64,000 nt of DNA, taken from assembly GCA_034509925.1 (NCBI GenBank), contig CM067526.1:6307501-6371500 (forward strand). The letters run 5' to 3'. Below are positions 1-12,282 of the stretch, in pieces. Made by a program: the position numbers and the translations under genes. Below the pieces are notes generated by a model that was given only the letters and a program-made list of their open reading frames with translations, did no database searches and had not been told where the DNA came from. Source of the DNA: Hirudinaria manillensis. Taxonomy: Eukaryota; Annelida; Clitellata; Hirudinida; Hirudinidae. Position 1 is the stretch's first letter; every line of letters begins with the position of its first letter.

Positions 1-711
1 TTATGAATTAATTCATCGTAATTCACGCGACGTGCATTAATCCCTGTACGAGGTGAACACGTGATGAATGATGTTTGAATGTTCTTTCAACACCCAATTC
101 ACCTGGGCTCCATTCTTCATAATTCATTATGTTAATCAGCCTAATTATGCAATAATGAATATTCACGATGATCGCAATTAACATTATTACTGATCGATGT
201 ATTAAACATTCCTGGTTACGACTTAATAATCTCCAATAGGAAGTCGAAAGCAAAGAAAGGGACACCGAGCATAGACATAAAAATATCGACAAAGAACCAA
301 CAGAGGAAAGAAGGAAAGATTTGCCTTTGTGAGAGCGATAATTAATGAGGCCCGAGAGAGCGGAATCACAACAAAGAACAATCCACTCGATTAAATATCT
401 TTGCTGCAATTGCCTGCCACTGCACGACGTCTTACGTTTCGCGACGACCGACTCGGCGTCTGCTGCTTCCAGAATTCCTGAAGTCGCGTTCGTCGTCGTC
501 GAGAGCGATCGGAGAGCGATAATAAGTAGCCGATCATCTGTGACCACAAACACGGTTGCCCTCGACTGCGGCAATCCTAGGAAACTCGTTATCATTCATT
601 CTGCTCTTCCAAAATCTATTTCCGATTCCCGTCATCAGTTCATGTAGCTGCCATTTCTGATCACACTTCCGCTAAAGTCGCTACAATTGTTGTTAGACTC
701 GTTTGCGGCTC

Positions 712-856
712 ATGACGACGACGATGATGATGATGATGATGATGATGATGGTGATGACGATGATGATGATGATGATAATGACCATGATAATGATGACGTG
801 ATTGATTAACGAATCGGCCAGGGGAGTCTTAGAAGAAAGGAAAATGTTTGATTGAA

Positions 857-889
<33 letters not shown>
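712..889. repeat. GAT/ATG trinucleotide microsatellite, two blocks
   Basis: Imperfect (GAT)n runs at about 712-802 and 854-889 are separated by ordinary sequence. They create a spurious His/Ile-rich open frame on the minus strand. The same motif recurs at 53698-53760 and 60766-60825. Confidence 0.9.
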
Positions 890-890
<1 letters not shown>

Positions 891-1955
891 GACATGACAA
901 GCTGATAGCATCACAAGATCACATCGTCACATCGTCACAGGACAACATCACAAATCCACAGACCAGTCACCAGCGGCGGCAATGAAATACTAGTAATTTG
1001 CTCTGCTGGATAAGCATTGTGCCTTTTCGTACATTCACACCTGCAACGTGCTCGTGTGCTCGTGTGAGTGACACACCTGTGTTTTCAATTCATCCACTTA
1101 TTTTCCAGACCTACCTAATTTCTTATTCATCGCCATTTTATGAACATTTCAGAGTTTCTTGACTTGATTTGTCAATTTTAAAAAATCCGAGTCTAAAAAC
1201 GAAAAACGTTAAATCATTCAGTTCTTTGTTTCATTTGTTGTTGTTGAATGTTTCATTGGCCAACAACTATTGACAACAAATAGTCACAAACAGCCCACCC
1301 ACACATCATTAAAATACAATCCACACATCATACAAACGGTTTCAAAAAGAAGACGACAAGATACAATTACCCTGACGTGCCTTTGATTACTTTTGCATTT
1401 AAAAACAATAAAGACCCGTCCAGATCCATTAAAATTTTTTTAAAGAATTTGCAACGAATTTCTCCAATTTACAAATCAAATCAACTAAAATGTTGACAAA
1501 AACTCACCGAAGCATTCGACGTCATCTCCTTAAAAACCGGGATTGTAACCCTGACGTGCTGAGGCAGTAAGTGAGCAATCACAACAATAACAACAACAGC
1601 AACAACAACAACAATAATAATAATAATTATTATTATTATTATTTAATAACAATTATGATAATATATAAAAATATTTAATTTTAATTTAATGTTGACGTTA
1701 AAACTTTGATTGAATCTCATCGAGGAGTCAACAATTTGTCACAAGCAACAATCGGTCCTGCCTATAACTCTATTGCTATAATAATCCAATGACTGAAACG
1801 GCCCCAGTCACGTCCCATTGGCTGCTATAAATAAACATCATTATAATAAATAATTTATGAATGCGGTTAGCAATCTTTCTTAATCTCCATCTCCAGTGCG
1901 AGGAGCAAATAAATAAAGACGTGAAGAAGAAAGTCTTATTGTGTAACCCGTCATT

Positions 1956-2111
1956 GTATCATGTCATCGTATCATGATATCGTATCATGTCATCGTATCA
2001 TGTCATTGTATCATGATATTATATCATGTCATCGTATCATGGCATTGTATCATGATATCGTATCATGATATCGTATCATGGCATTGTATCATGACTTTGC
2101 ATCGTGACAAC
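1956..2111. repeat. 13-bp minisatellite (about 12 copies)
   Basis: Units of the type GTATCATGTCATC / GTATCATGATATC follow each other without a gap for about 12 copies. Variation is mainly in the last four or five bases, and the final two copies are more degenerate. The short plus-strand frame over it is a by-product of the repeat. Confidence 0.85.
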
Positions 2112-4420
2112 GTGTGTCGTAGTGGTTTCGGAGGACATCATAGAATTGTGGCCACTTTGACATTCGATCGTTAGGTTGATTGATGTATTCCATCATTACT
2201 TAATCATCTTATCACCACCTATGCTGTCCAATCACATCGTGTGACGATCTTTCGTTGTTTGATTCGACAACTTGTCAACAAGAAATGAACTTCCTAATTC
2301 TTGAGAAAAGGAAAACATAAATCACTGGAACTCCTGCAAGCATTTAACAGTTTAACATTGGATTCATTCTTATTTTTTTCCTTTGGAATCGTATCGTATC
2401 GGATGAATCAGGACATAAAAATATTTGACAACCATTTAAAAGTATTTCAAAAGATAACAGAAAAAGATGATCAGAATCGCGGTCCGTAGAATGTGGCAGG
2501 ATGTGCGTGTTGGAAAGAGATAAGTATGAATGAATTAATTCAATTAGAAGCTGTGATTCATTGTCCACACACGCCTAGGTGCGGGAGAAGATCGAAGGAA
2601 GAATTCAAAGCTTTTCCAGCATTTCTCCGCCAGTGAATTTCAAGGGGATTCAAAGTATTGGACGGAAAAGGAATTTACGAGTGTTTTACTGTTGAATTGT
2701 TCGGAAAAATATTTTAACTACGAACACTTTTGTGGCTCAAATTGCCCAAGGGTTTGTCAAGAAGCTTCGAACCTCCCACTGCGTGCTTAATGAGATGTGC
2801 AGAAACACGTGCAGCTAACAGGGGATGTGGATCGGATGCCCTCAGTCAATGCCACCGATCAACGGAGCTGAGGGAGAAAGAATCAGACGTTCGCTAATGA
2901 CGAGTTGAATGCGAAGAAAAGAGACAGAGGACAATAGATTCAGGAGAAGGATTAGACAAAAAAAGTGAATAACTTAGTCACCGAGATGAAAGAAAAGTGG
3001 ACAATAGGAACCCTCATTTCGTATTGAAGTCGATCTTTGCTTTGATCTCGGCCACCCCTCCCTGAACAATTATCTCGTTAGGAAATTAGTCAAAGTGGAT
3101 GGGTCGAGAACAATTATAAATCCATTCGATTGCTACCATCTCAGGTGAATTCGTGGGCAGACCACTTCCATCTAATCTCACCAGGACCAGTGTTTGAAGT
3201 GGTCTCGTCAGCACTGGATAGGAATACGTCTTTGCTCGAAAATATGATTTGTTGATTTCTGATTAACTTTGATTTTATTAAAATTTAAAGTTTATAATTT
3301 CGTGTCAAAAATAAACAAAATTACATCTTAAAATTAAATTATTTCTTAACCAGTTTGAAGAATTGACATCAGAAATTCATGACCACTTTAAAATGAAAAC
3401 ATCTGAAAAACACATTTAGAAAAAAAAGCTGTCTGAATGAGTAGGGTGGATGGAAAGAGAAGAACAGAGGGGCGTATTGTGTTGCAAAAAAGGCACTCCT
3501 AGTCAATGATTGAATTAGCTTCCGACCGAGCCGATGTTTGAACTCGCGTTCTTGGAAATGCGAGGTGGGTAAACAAAAGTTGCTGCAAACAAAACATGCA
3601 GATTTGAACTGTGCAAACAAAACACGTGGATTTTTCACCTACAAATCCAGATTCTACTAGGTGTTTACGACACGAGTCTTAAGGGACTGAGTCATCAGTT
3701 TAATTTAGTATGTTTGCTTTAAATATCAGCAAAATATCTTCTAAGATAAACTATCAAAGGTCTCTTGGTGAAACAGAGACTTCGATCTTCCACATTTGGA
3801 GAGGTAAACAGGGTTAGAAGTATCGATTAACATTTCTTAGCGAGCATGCAAGGGCACGTTGCCGAAGCTTTCTCTTGGTTCAAGGTAAGTTTTTAGTGTT
3901 TTATTAGAGAAATGAATTATCCACACCAATTCGCTGAGTTGCGATGGACGGATGCACAGTTACTAATTATCTTTTGAGAGATTACTTTTCATCCTACATC
4001 GTTATGTCCGTCAACCTACCATTTTGAGGGTGCCATTGTACAGCGAGATACTGAAAGTATAAAGAACCCTAAAACCTATATTTAGCTTGTTGTTTTAAAA
4101 TCCAGGAAACTAACGAATCATTCGTCATTCGAATATTAATGACATCAACAAACCTTACAGACTTACACCGACCCAGAACCGATCTCGGTTCGCGTGCCAA
4201 TAGATTGCCATTTGTCTTAAGTCATTGCAAGCATTAATTAACACTGCCTACTACATAAAAGCAGATGGCAAAACATTTAGGACCGAGACAATGATACGTT
4301 CAAAAGATTTGCGCATCCGAGACAGAAAGACTTTGCGTTAATACGCAGATTTAGAAAAGAAACAGATACATCAAGAGACACATCACCCATAGAAAGAACT
4401 CAGGAAAACATATTCCACTT

Positions 4421-6626
4421 TTAATCGAAATCTTTCAACCTGAGATTCAACCAGCCGACGTAACGCCAGGCGATCAGGTCCGACCACCTCGACTCGACGG
4501 CGGGAAGGTATTTCTTCTGGAATTTAATTCTCAGCATCTTGAACAGTTCCAGCTCCATCTGAACGGCTTCCACGAGATCATTCGATGCTCGTCGTTCGAT
4601 TCCTTCCGGGAATTTTTCGAGAAATTCGAAACCGTGGCGATGAGAGTCGACCGTCGAAAACTCGGGCTTCTCCTGGTCGTCGTGATTATGATGACGATGC
4701 AAACCGTGATGGTAGTGGGAATGTCTTAAACGGTTGTGCCTCGATTTGCGGCTTTTGGGACTCGGAGCGACTTCTCGTGCCAGGTCCGCCAGCAGTTTCT
4801 GAACTTCAGAGAGGCAGGACTTTCTTTGACAAATCTCGATAATGATGTGCATGATGAATTTCCTGTAAAACATTATAATCATGTTTATAAATCTAAATTT
4901 ATATCTATAAACGTTTTTTAACTTTATTTATTTCCTTTAGACTTTAAATGACAAATCAAATGGTTGCTTGAATAATTTGAAGTTGGCAGTAATTGATAGC
5001 ACACATCCAAGTGAAATTTAATTATAATTCTAAGCCATGCCTGTACAGCCACTCATCAGCCCTGGCTTAGATTATGGATTCTATGAGATTTCCAAAGCAA
5101 TTTCATTTGATGAACGTTGCTGAGTTTAAATGAATCCGTGACGTCTCACTTGTGATTCCAAAGAGATTCAAATCCTTCGTAAAAGTCGAGCAGATCGCGA
5201 ACGAATTTCAACTCTCCCGTCACCGTGGCAACGAGTCCGTCGTAACTGCCGGCGTCGGATCGCATCGAGGTCTTCAACAAATTTCGCCTGTAGTCAAAAG
5301 CCGAATTGTCCGAGAGGTTAACGGACAGGAACTTTGCATTGGCTTCCATTTCCTTTTCGATTGTCTGCAATAAATCAATAAAAAATAATATCACTTGGGT
5401 TTGGGCTTCAAAGTATCAACATTTGTTCTAACAGTTTTAAAGTAGGATGGTTAATGTTTAATAAAATAGCAAAAGTTGAATTATTTTATGAAATTTAAAA
5501 AGAAAGTGCAATTAAATTGTTTAAATTCTGACTAATATTTGCAACCTTCGAGCGATGACAAGAAAAGTTGTTCAGCACCCAGAACCTGTGATTCCACGCA
5601 GGTTGATTGTTTGATCGCCTGAGCGAACATTTGGAGCAGACTTCAAATTCATTCTCCAGCATTTTGCATCTTTTGCAAGGGTCAGATTGTTGGCAGTTGT
5701 TCTCAGAGGTGTTACAGGTGTTTGGTGAGGAAGTCAATTGCTGAAGCAACCACTTCCTGTGAAGTTATTTGAAAGAAAAAAATTACAAGGTGTTCTGCAA
5801 AATCGACATTCAAATGATAAAAACAGATTTCATAAGCTCCAGTTTCAGAAATTATAGACTTAATAGCATCTGAAAATACAGTTAATATTATTAATATTAA
5901 ATAAAATTATAATTTACCTGTGAAAAAATACTTCTGAACTTTTTGAGTTTCTGGACAATATAAGAGCTGTTAAGTTCAACTCATCTGATGGATTTATCTT
6001 CCCTTCACTTACAAAATCTTTCCTGGAGATAATGTTATAATAGTTATAGTATGACTTTCATAATAGTTTCAAATAAGACACATACTTCAATAATAACTAA
6101 ATATAAAGATAAAAAGTCAAATTATTTATAAATGCAAAGCTCAGCATCAATAATTATTTATTATTAATCTTTGAATGTTGAACACTATCTAACCTGAGAT
6201 TCCAAGCAGTGGCATTGTCAGAGATACATAAAAGCAAGCATTTGGTGAGATTATCTAAAAAATAAAACATAATTATTAATAAAAAGATATATTCCAAGTA
6301 CTCAGTTACAGTCACGCTTTACCTGGCCATATCACATTCTTGTCACTTCTTTTAAATCTAGAAAATTCTTCATTTAACCATACCGACATAAACTTGGCCG
6401 CCTTAAATTCTATTCCGAGCTTGTCTTCCTCCAACACAAAAGGCAGACTATCAACCTCTCCAATAACAAAATCATATTCGGTTCTGCAAAGTTTATTGAG
6501 TTATAGATGTTGTTTTGAAAATAAAGTAATAAATAATAACATGTTTGGGTTATCTTCCAAAATAGCAGATAACTCCTTTAGCAAGCAGGCTCCATCCAAC
6601 TCTATTCCCACACCTGATTCCACCAT
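4421..6626 (-). CDS. PTAR1: Protein prenyltransferase alpha-subunit repeat protein 1 (PTAR1), 7 exons
   Basis: Coding exons in order: 6541-6626, 6323-6483, 6194-6254, 5918-6022, 5546-5756, 5150-5364, 4421-4862. All junctions keep the frame, giving 426 residues against about 400 in human PTAR1. The alpha-subunit repeats show their W-x-x-R hallmarks: ATAWNLR, FFHRKWLLQQL, PAWNHRFWVLNNF, SAFDYRRNLLKTSM and FYEGFESLWNHK, each aligning to a PTAR1 repeat as I know the family. PTAR1 pairs with the RabGGTase beta subunit to form GGTase-III, which adds a geranylgeranyl group to proteins such as the SNARE Ykt6. Oddities: exon 5 carries a Cys-rich insert (SDPCKRCKMLENEFEVCSKC), and the last exon has a His-rich insert (HSHYHHGLHRHHNHDD) between two repeats. 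The gene is divergent from NDOR1. Confidence 0.94.
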
Positions 6627-7019
6627 TCTATAAACAACAAAAACAAATGGCAGTTAAATGGTAATTTAAGCAATTTGTTTAAATATCTTTTAGTATTACA
6701 ATGATTTAATCTTTTAATTTAAAAATAAACGTCCTTATTACCAACTTTTAAATGTTAGTAATGACAAAATCTTTAACAATCAACAGTTTGAAGTTAGTCT
6801 AATCCAAATATAATTAATTAAATATTAAAATCAGTGAAAAAATTATAAATAAAAAAATCTAACACTTTAGTATTTTATTGTTTACTTTTAATTATTAACA
6901 TCACGTTTTTGTAATTTTAAATGACCGAATAAGTTTTAGAGCGCGTTTATTTTAATTTTAAAGTCGATGCTTAAGGCGTTATCTGGATTAACAAATTAAC
7001 AAGTTAACCTAACAATTTA
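6627..7019. promoter_or_regulatory. Shared intergenic promoter region of PTAR1 and NDOR1
   Basis: Only 393 bases separate the start codons of two divergent housekeeping-type genes, so both promoters and 5' UTRs must lie here. The stretch is strongly AT-rich, and I see no clear TATA box or other named element. A bidirectional promoter is inferred from geometry alone. Confidence 0.6.
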
Positions 7020-8947
7020 ATGAATACCGATATCACAATCTTATTCGGTAGCCAGACCGGCAACTCAGAAGATGTTGCTCACAGAATTGCGAGAGAAGCC
7101 AAAAAACGACACAAGTCCGTCTACATTTCATCTCTTGATGATTATGACCTGGTAACTTTTTTAAAAACATATTTGTTATTATCATCTTATGGCATATACT
7201 GATCCATTTTCATATTTTATGTTGACAGAGTTGTCTTCCAGATGAAAACCAGGTTGTTTTTGTTGTTGCTACAACTGGTTGTGGAGATCCACCAGACAAC
7301 ATGAAAGTAAAGCCATTCAAAATCTTTACTTAAACAAATTTGTTTTCAGTTTTGTTATAAAATGTAATGTTCAATGTTCCACATTACTTCTTATTTTATT
7401 TCTCAATATTTGCCAATTAACTTAAAATCTAAGGCATCATCAGTATTTAAAAAATCTGGCTTATGTTGTTTTCTTTACTTTGGTGATAACAAGAAATGAA
7501 ACAAATCAAATTAAGCCAATTTGTATGATAGTGATTTTGTACAATTGGAAATTGAAAACATTGGTGTAATTTAAAATATTTGTGATGTTTGTAGGCTTTT
7601 TGGAGGTTCATATGGAGAAGTGCTCTTCCATTAGATTCCTTGAAGAAAGTGAAATCTGCAGTTGTAGGTTTAGGTGACTCATCATATCAGAAGTAAGACA
7701 CATAGCTGTTCCTTATGATGTTATTGAAGGCATGTATCAGGGATGTAAATTTATTGTTTGGGAATGAATTGCTTTTGCCTTCTGACTTTTGTTAAGTGAT
7801 GAAAATCCAAAACAGTCTGGGGATTACCTCCCTTCTCCCTGGAAAATGCTGAAACAATTTTTTGATGATACGTAATCAATTTTAAACTTGTAAATACTTT
7901 CAGTTCTTTGTAGCTCTAATAATATTATTCATAATTGTATTTCAAAACATTTTTTTAATAATTTGGTAACAATTGATTTTTGAGGTATTAATATTATTAG
8001 CTATTAGGGTTTCTGGCAATTCTCACAATGTATGGAACAAGCACATATATATGTGTAGAGCCATGAATAACTGTGAATGCAAATAAGTGCCATTCAAATT
8101 AGAATTAGAAAATTTATTTTTATGAGATTTTTCTTAAAACCAACCTCTTTGATAGATTTAATGTAGTGGCTAAGAAATTGTACAAGAGATTGGCACACTT
8201 GGGTGCAGAATCTGTGATGCCTTGTTGCCTAGGAGATGATCAGCACGATATGGGGTAAATTTTGTAAATTAATTACACCGAGGAATTTTTATTAACATTT
8301 ATCTAAGTGTTACATAATTGATGTTGTTAAAAGATATAATGCAGCTGTGAACTCATGGCTGAATGATTTCTGGGATCACTACTTGATGGAACATCCCCTG
8401 CCCAATGGATTCTCAATTCTACCTCCAAATCATCTGTGAGTTTTCATCATTATCAACAATTATCAACTATTAGTTGGTTACAGCCAAAAATCTATTTTTA
8501 AGACTTCCTCCACGATTCAAGATCAAATACGTCAATGGAAAAGATTGTCTGGAATCAAACCCAATCAGTTAGATACCTCATTTTATTTGTTCACTCTCTC
8601 ATTTGATGGATGGACATTGATTGGTGGATTTTCGGTTTAATTTGGGTGGGGAAATGGGGTTGAGTGGGGATGTAGGAGAATTGAGGAGGAGAATGTGGCT
8701 ATTGTAAGATTGCTTTTAAGAAATACACAAAATATAAATATACATTTTATCTTAGGTCTTGAGTTTAAAGCCTGACTGACTTGTGATTTATATTCAAAGA
8801 TTCTAAGTTGAAGACCTTTGAAGCTGGAGTCATTTCGAATCAAAGAGTGACATCCGCTGATCATTGGCAGGATGTTCGACTTATCACCCTTGACATCACA
8901 GGATCAAACATAAAGTCAGAGTTTATGCCATTGTGATACCATTTCAA

Positions 8948-9003
<56 letters not shown>

Positions 9004-11664
9004 ATTTAAGACTTTATCTGAATTGCTTTGTCATTGGCACTAGTTTTTTCCATTTTTCAGATATGCACCTGGAGACCTCTGTTCTATTTATCCAAAGAAT
9101 TCTGAAGAAAGTGTGCTGAAGTTTGCAGATTTATTCCACTTCAACCTCAACCAATCATTCACTATTGAATGCACAGACACGTCACTGCCCGTGTCAAATC
9201 CCAACGGTCGGCAATTTATCTTTCTAATTGCTGGATTCACAAATGACTCTAAATATCATAACTGACAGGAATTTACAACGGCCAACAGTGCAACCTTAGA
9301 TTTCTTCTTGAAAATTACTTGGACATCTGCGGTTCTCCGAAGCAATATTTCTGGGAGGTTTTGGCTGCCGTGTCCGGTGAAACGGAACCTCGCGGCGGTG
9401 AAGAATGCGAAGGTGAATTTACAACTTGCTCGTTTTCTACTAAAAGTTAAAATCCTTGCAGATTTTCTACCAATTTTTTAAAAAAGTAATTCTGTTAGTT
9501 AAGTAATCTGAAATATTTCTGTTGCATAATAAATAATTTACATGTTCATGTTTTTAAGGCAATGAAAATGAGGTGGAAAAGTGCAACGAGAATGACTTGT
9601 CGATGGAAAGAGAGAAGCTCTTGGAATTTCTAACTCCTGAAGGACAGGTTACTGTTGTTGAACATCAAAAAACATTATTCATCATCACAGATGCACACTA
9701 AATCTCTTAAAGTTCTTTAAAGTTTTTTTAATGACAAATCTGGTTTATTAATTTAATTCAACCACATTAAAGGAAGGACTGTTTTCGTATTGCTATCGTC
9801 CGAGAAGGACCATATCGGAGGTTGGCATCCGCGTACTTAAGCGTCGTCGTTCGTACGCGTGGTACTTATTCGAGGTTTAAAGGTGCTTTCAGACTTTCCT
9901 CAGACGAGACGCAGGTTGACCTTGCCACGTCTGCTCGACATCATCCCACCAATGAGAGCGAGGGCATTCAGCATCGCCTCCTCGCAAGCGGTCCGTAATT
10001 CCCTACTTTATTATTATTATCATTATTATTACATGTTTTATAGTATTATTATATAGTATTATTACTTTGCTTGCCTTTGAGGCATTGATGAGTCTGTCAC
10101 TTCTGGCAAAAGAATTATGTTTTTCAGATTATTTTAAAAATAATTGCAGACGAATGCAAACGAACTTCAAGTTCTGGTGGCCGTCGTCGCATACAAAACG
10201 AGATTGGTCGAACCGAGAAAGGGGTTGTGCTCCAACTACCTCGCCCGTCTGGTGCCCAACGACAGTGAGAGATGTTTTAAAATATTTTAAAATTGAATTC
10301 CTTGCTAACAGATCGAGTTAAAGCACCAAGAAAACTAGAATTTCTACGTTCGCACGAGAATGATTAATTTGAACAACAATTGTTTCTTAAGAGTGTTTAT
10401 AACAAATTAACTTACTCACATCAGCTCGGTATTGTTTTTTTTGGTAGACCGAGTCATGTTCAAGGTCGATCGTGGCACTCTGAAGTTTCCCCGAGAAAGC
10501 GAACCCGTGGTGATGGTGGGTCCCGGTACGGGTTGCGCTCCTTTCAGAAGCTTCATCGACCAAAGGTCCTCGATGGATGTCGGGGGTATGTTATGGTTGT
10601 TTTGATCTCCGCTCCTTAGGAAAGAGAAGGTGGAAAAAGGATTTCATGAGTGGAAGGTTTAAGAACGAGGGGAGAGAGAGATGTGGTTTTGTTGTGATTA
10701 TGACAAAGGAAATCATGAACCATATAAGATTAGAAATTAGGAAGCTTAACAAATTAATCTTTTTCTTTTTAAATTTTATAATTTAAATTGGAGACGGGAC
10801 ATCCTCAAACCATGAGACGATTAATGTTGCATTGTGAAAATATTAGGGATATTGGTTTCCTTTTTTTTGATCGTTTTCGTTTTTCTTGCAGGTTGCTACT
10901 TGTTTTTTGGATGTAGGAATTCCAACAAGGATTACTTTTTCCAAGATGAATGGAAGAAAAAGGAACAAGATAACTTATTAAGAGTTTTTCCAGCATTTTC
11001 CAGAGATCAGGTCAGATTTTAAATGAAACTTACCAGTTTCTTCACTTAAGAAACATTAATGCAATGGTTTTGAAGCTTTATTATTATTTTTAAAAAAAGA
11101 TTTTGAGTATTTTGTACTACATTTATGCAATTAAGTATATGTGAAACTGCACGTGACAAAGCATAATTTTGAGCTAGATAATAATAAAGGCCCATAATAA
11201 AAATGGGGTTTTGTATAATAATAAGCTTATGGTTGTGTATCCATGTAGGAGGAAAAAGTTTATGTCCAGCATGTGATGACAAAACAGGGACCTCTGTTAT
11301 GTGAACTTCTGCTCCAAAGAAATGTTTATTTCATCCTGGCTGGGTTTGCATGTTTTAAATATTGCTTAATGGTTTTTGGAATGGATTTAATTCTTGCTTC
11401 ACTATAATGTTCTGTATAATTACTATTTATAACAATATTATTTATTACAATTATAATATAATATAATATACTTTTAATTGTAAAATATTGTAAATCTAAA
11501 AGATTCTTTGCAATGACAGAAATTCAAAGAACATGCCAGAGAGTGTCAATGATGCCTTGATAAATGTTTTGTCTGTCAATGGTGGAATGACCAAAGAGGA
11601 TGCAGAATCTTATTTGGTTAAGATGGAGAAGGAGGGAAGGTACCAGAAGGAAACATGGTCATGA
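7020..11664 (+). CDS. NDOR1: NADPH-dependent diflavin oxidoreductase 1 (Tah18 family), 17 exons
   Basis: Exons: 7020-7151, 7229-7306, 7595-7692, 8156-8254, 8334-8435, 8503-8567, 8800-8914, 9061-9206, 9269-9412, 9559-9647, 9773-9820, 9883-9990, 10150-10264, 10448-10585, 10892-11010, 11249-11343, 11520-11664. They give 611 residues (human about 597). The FMN flavodoxin domain (about 1-165) has GSQTGNSEDVAHRIAREA, ATTGCGDPPDNM, GLGDSSYQKFN and GDDQHDMG. The FAD domain has RAFSIASS near 400 and GLCSNYLARL. The NADPH domain has VGPGTGCAPFRSFI, LFFGCR and YFILAGNSKNMP, and the chain ends in ETWS with the family's terminal tryptophan. NDOR1 passes electrons from NADPH through FAD and FMN to the Fe-S protein anamorsin (Dre2) in cytosolic iron-sulfur assembly. 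Start choice: first ATG, immediately before the FMN motif. Confidence 0.97.
8946..9003 (+). repeat. (AAAT)n microsatellite in NDOR1 intron 7
   Basis: About 14 uninterrupted AAAT units lie between exon 7 (ending 8914) and exon 8 (starting 9061). There is no effect on coding. Confidence 0.95.
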
Positions 11665-11757
11665 ATGAGAATTTCATGATAATTATCTATTATATAATTA
11701 TTATTTATAATATTTATTACAATGTAACACCCAATATTTTACACAAGTTTTTGGTCA

Positions 11758-11763
11758 ATAAAA
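11758..11763 (+). terminator. NDOR1 poly(A) signal
   Basis: AATAAA lies 94 bases after the NDOR1 stop codon. It is the first canonical signal downstream. Confidence 0.7.
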
Positions 11764-12282
11764 TATCCTAGAACCATCGGCTTTTGCCGTGTTGGGTTGA
11801 TTTTAAAATTCTATTTTTTGATAGAAAGATGAGATCTTCCAAGATCTAATGTTCTGAAGTTTGATAACTTTTGAAGACATTTTTTAACTGAATGCTTTTC
11901 AAAGATCACGGAGCCGAAACTAATATTCGTTTGCATTGTTTGCTTTTGTAATTGGTAGTATTAGTTTTATGTCTTGAAGGTTATATTAATATCGTTTTAG
12001 GCGTTCAAATCCAATTATTGAAATAGTAAAACGTTTGGAGGGACGCTTCATCACAAAATATAATTTCGAGATATTCTCGCGTTTAGAGCTCATAACTTTT
12101 AGTTTTAGTGACGTCTATGTAAATAATTAATTAAATAATCTAAATTGAAAAGCAAAAAATGGAAAAATTTTTGTAATTATAAATAGCCGAGACTTTGGCC
12201 ACATTCGCGCTACGTTATCATTTAAAAAGAAAAGAGGTAGAAAAATATAGGAAACTAAGTCCACGAGAAATCATTAGATAAA
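11764..12282. other. Intergenic, nothing identified
   Basis: AT-rich sequence of about 500 bases. It presumably contains the promoter and 5' UTR of the next gene; I see no defined element. Confidence 0.6.

Larger units (their letters stand above)
1..4420. other. Intergenic region without a supported gene
   Basis: About 4.4 kb in which I find no exon chain with splice sites and protein-like sequence. The longest open frame (minus strand, 23-595) has no recognisable domain and shows no coding character. A segment around 345-600 is richer in G+C and CpG than its surroundings and could be an upstream promoter or 5' exon of a gene beyond the left edge. The region also holds GAT-type microsatellites, an AAC/AAT tract near 1584-1646 and a 13-bp minisatellite, annotated separately. 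Confidence 0.6.

Noticed and set aside
23..647. 190-codon minus-strand frame (23-595) and antisense plus-strand frame (345-647)
   Set aside because: No domain, low-complexity hydrophobic stretches, no splice or regulatory support.
693..914. His/Ile-rich minus-strand frame
   Set aside because: Direct translation of the GAT microsatellite.
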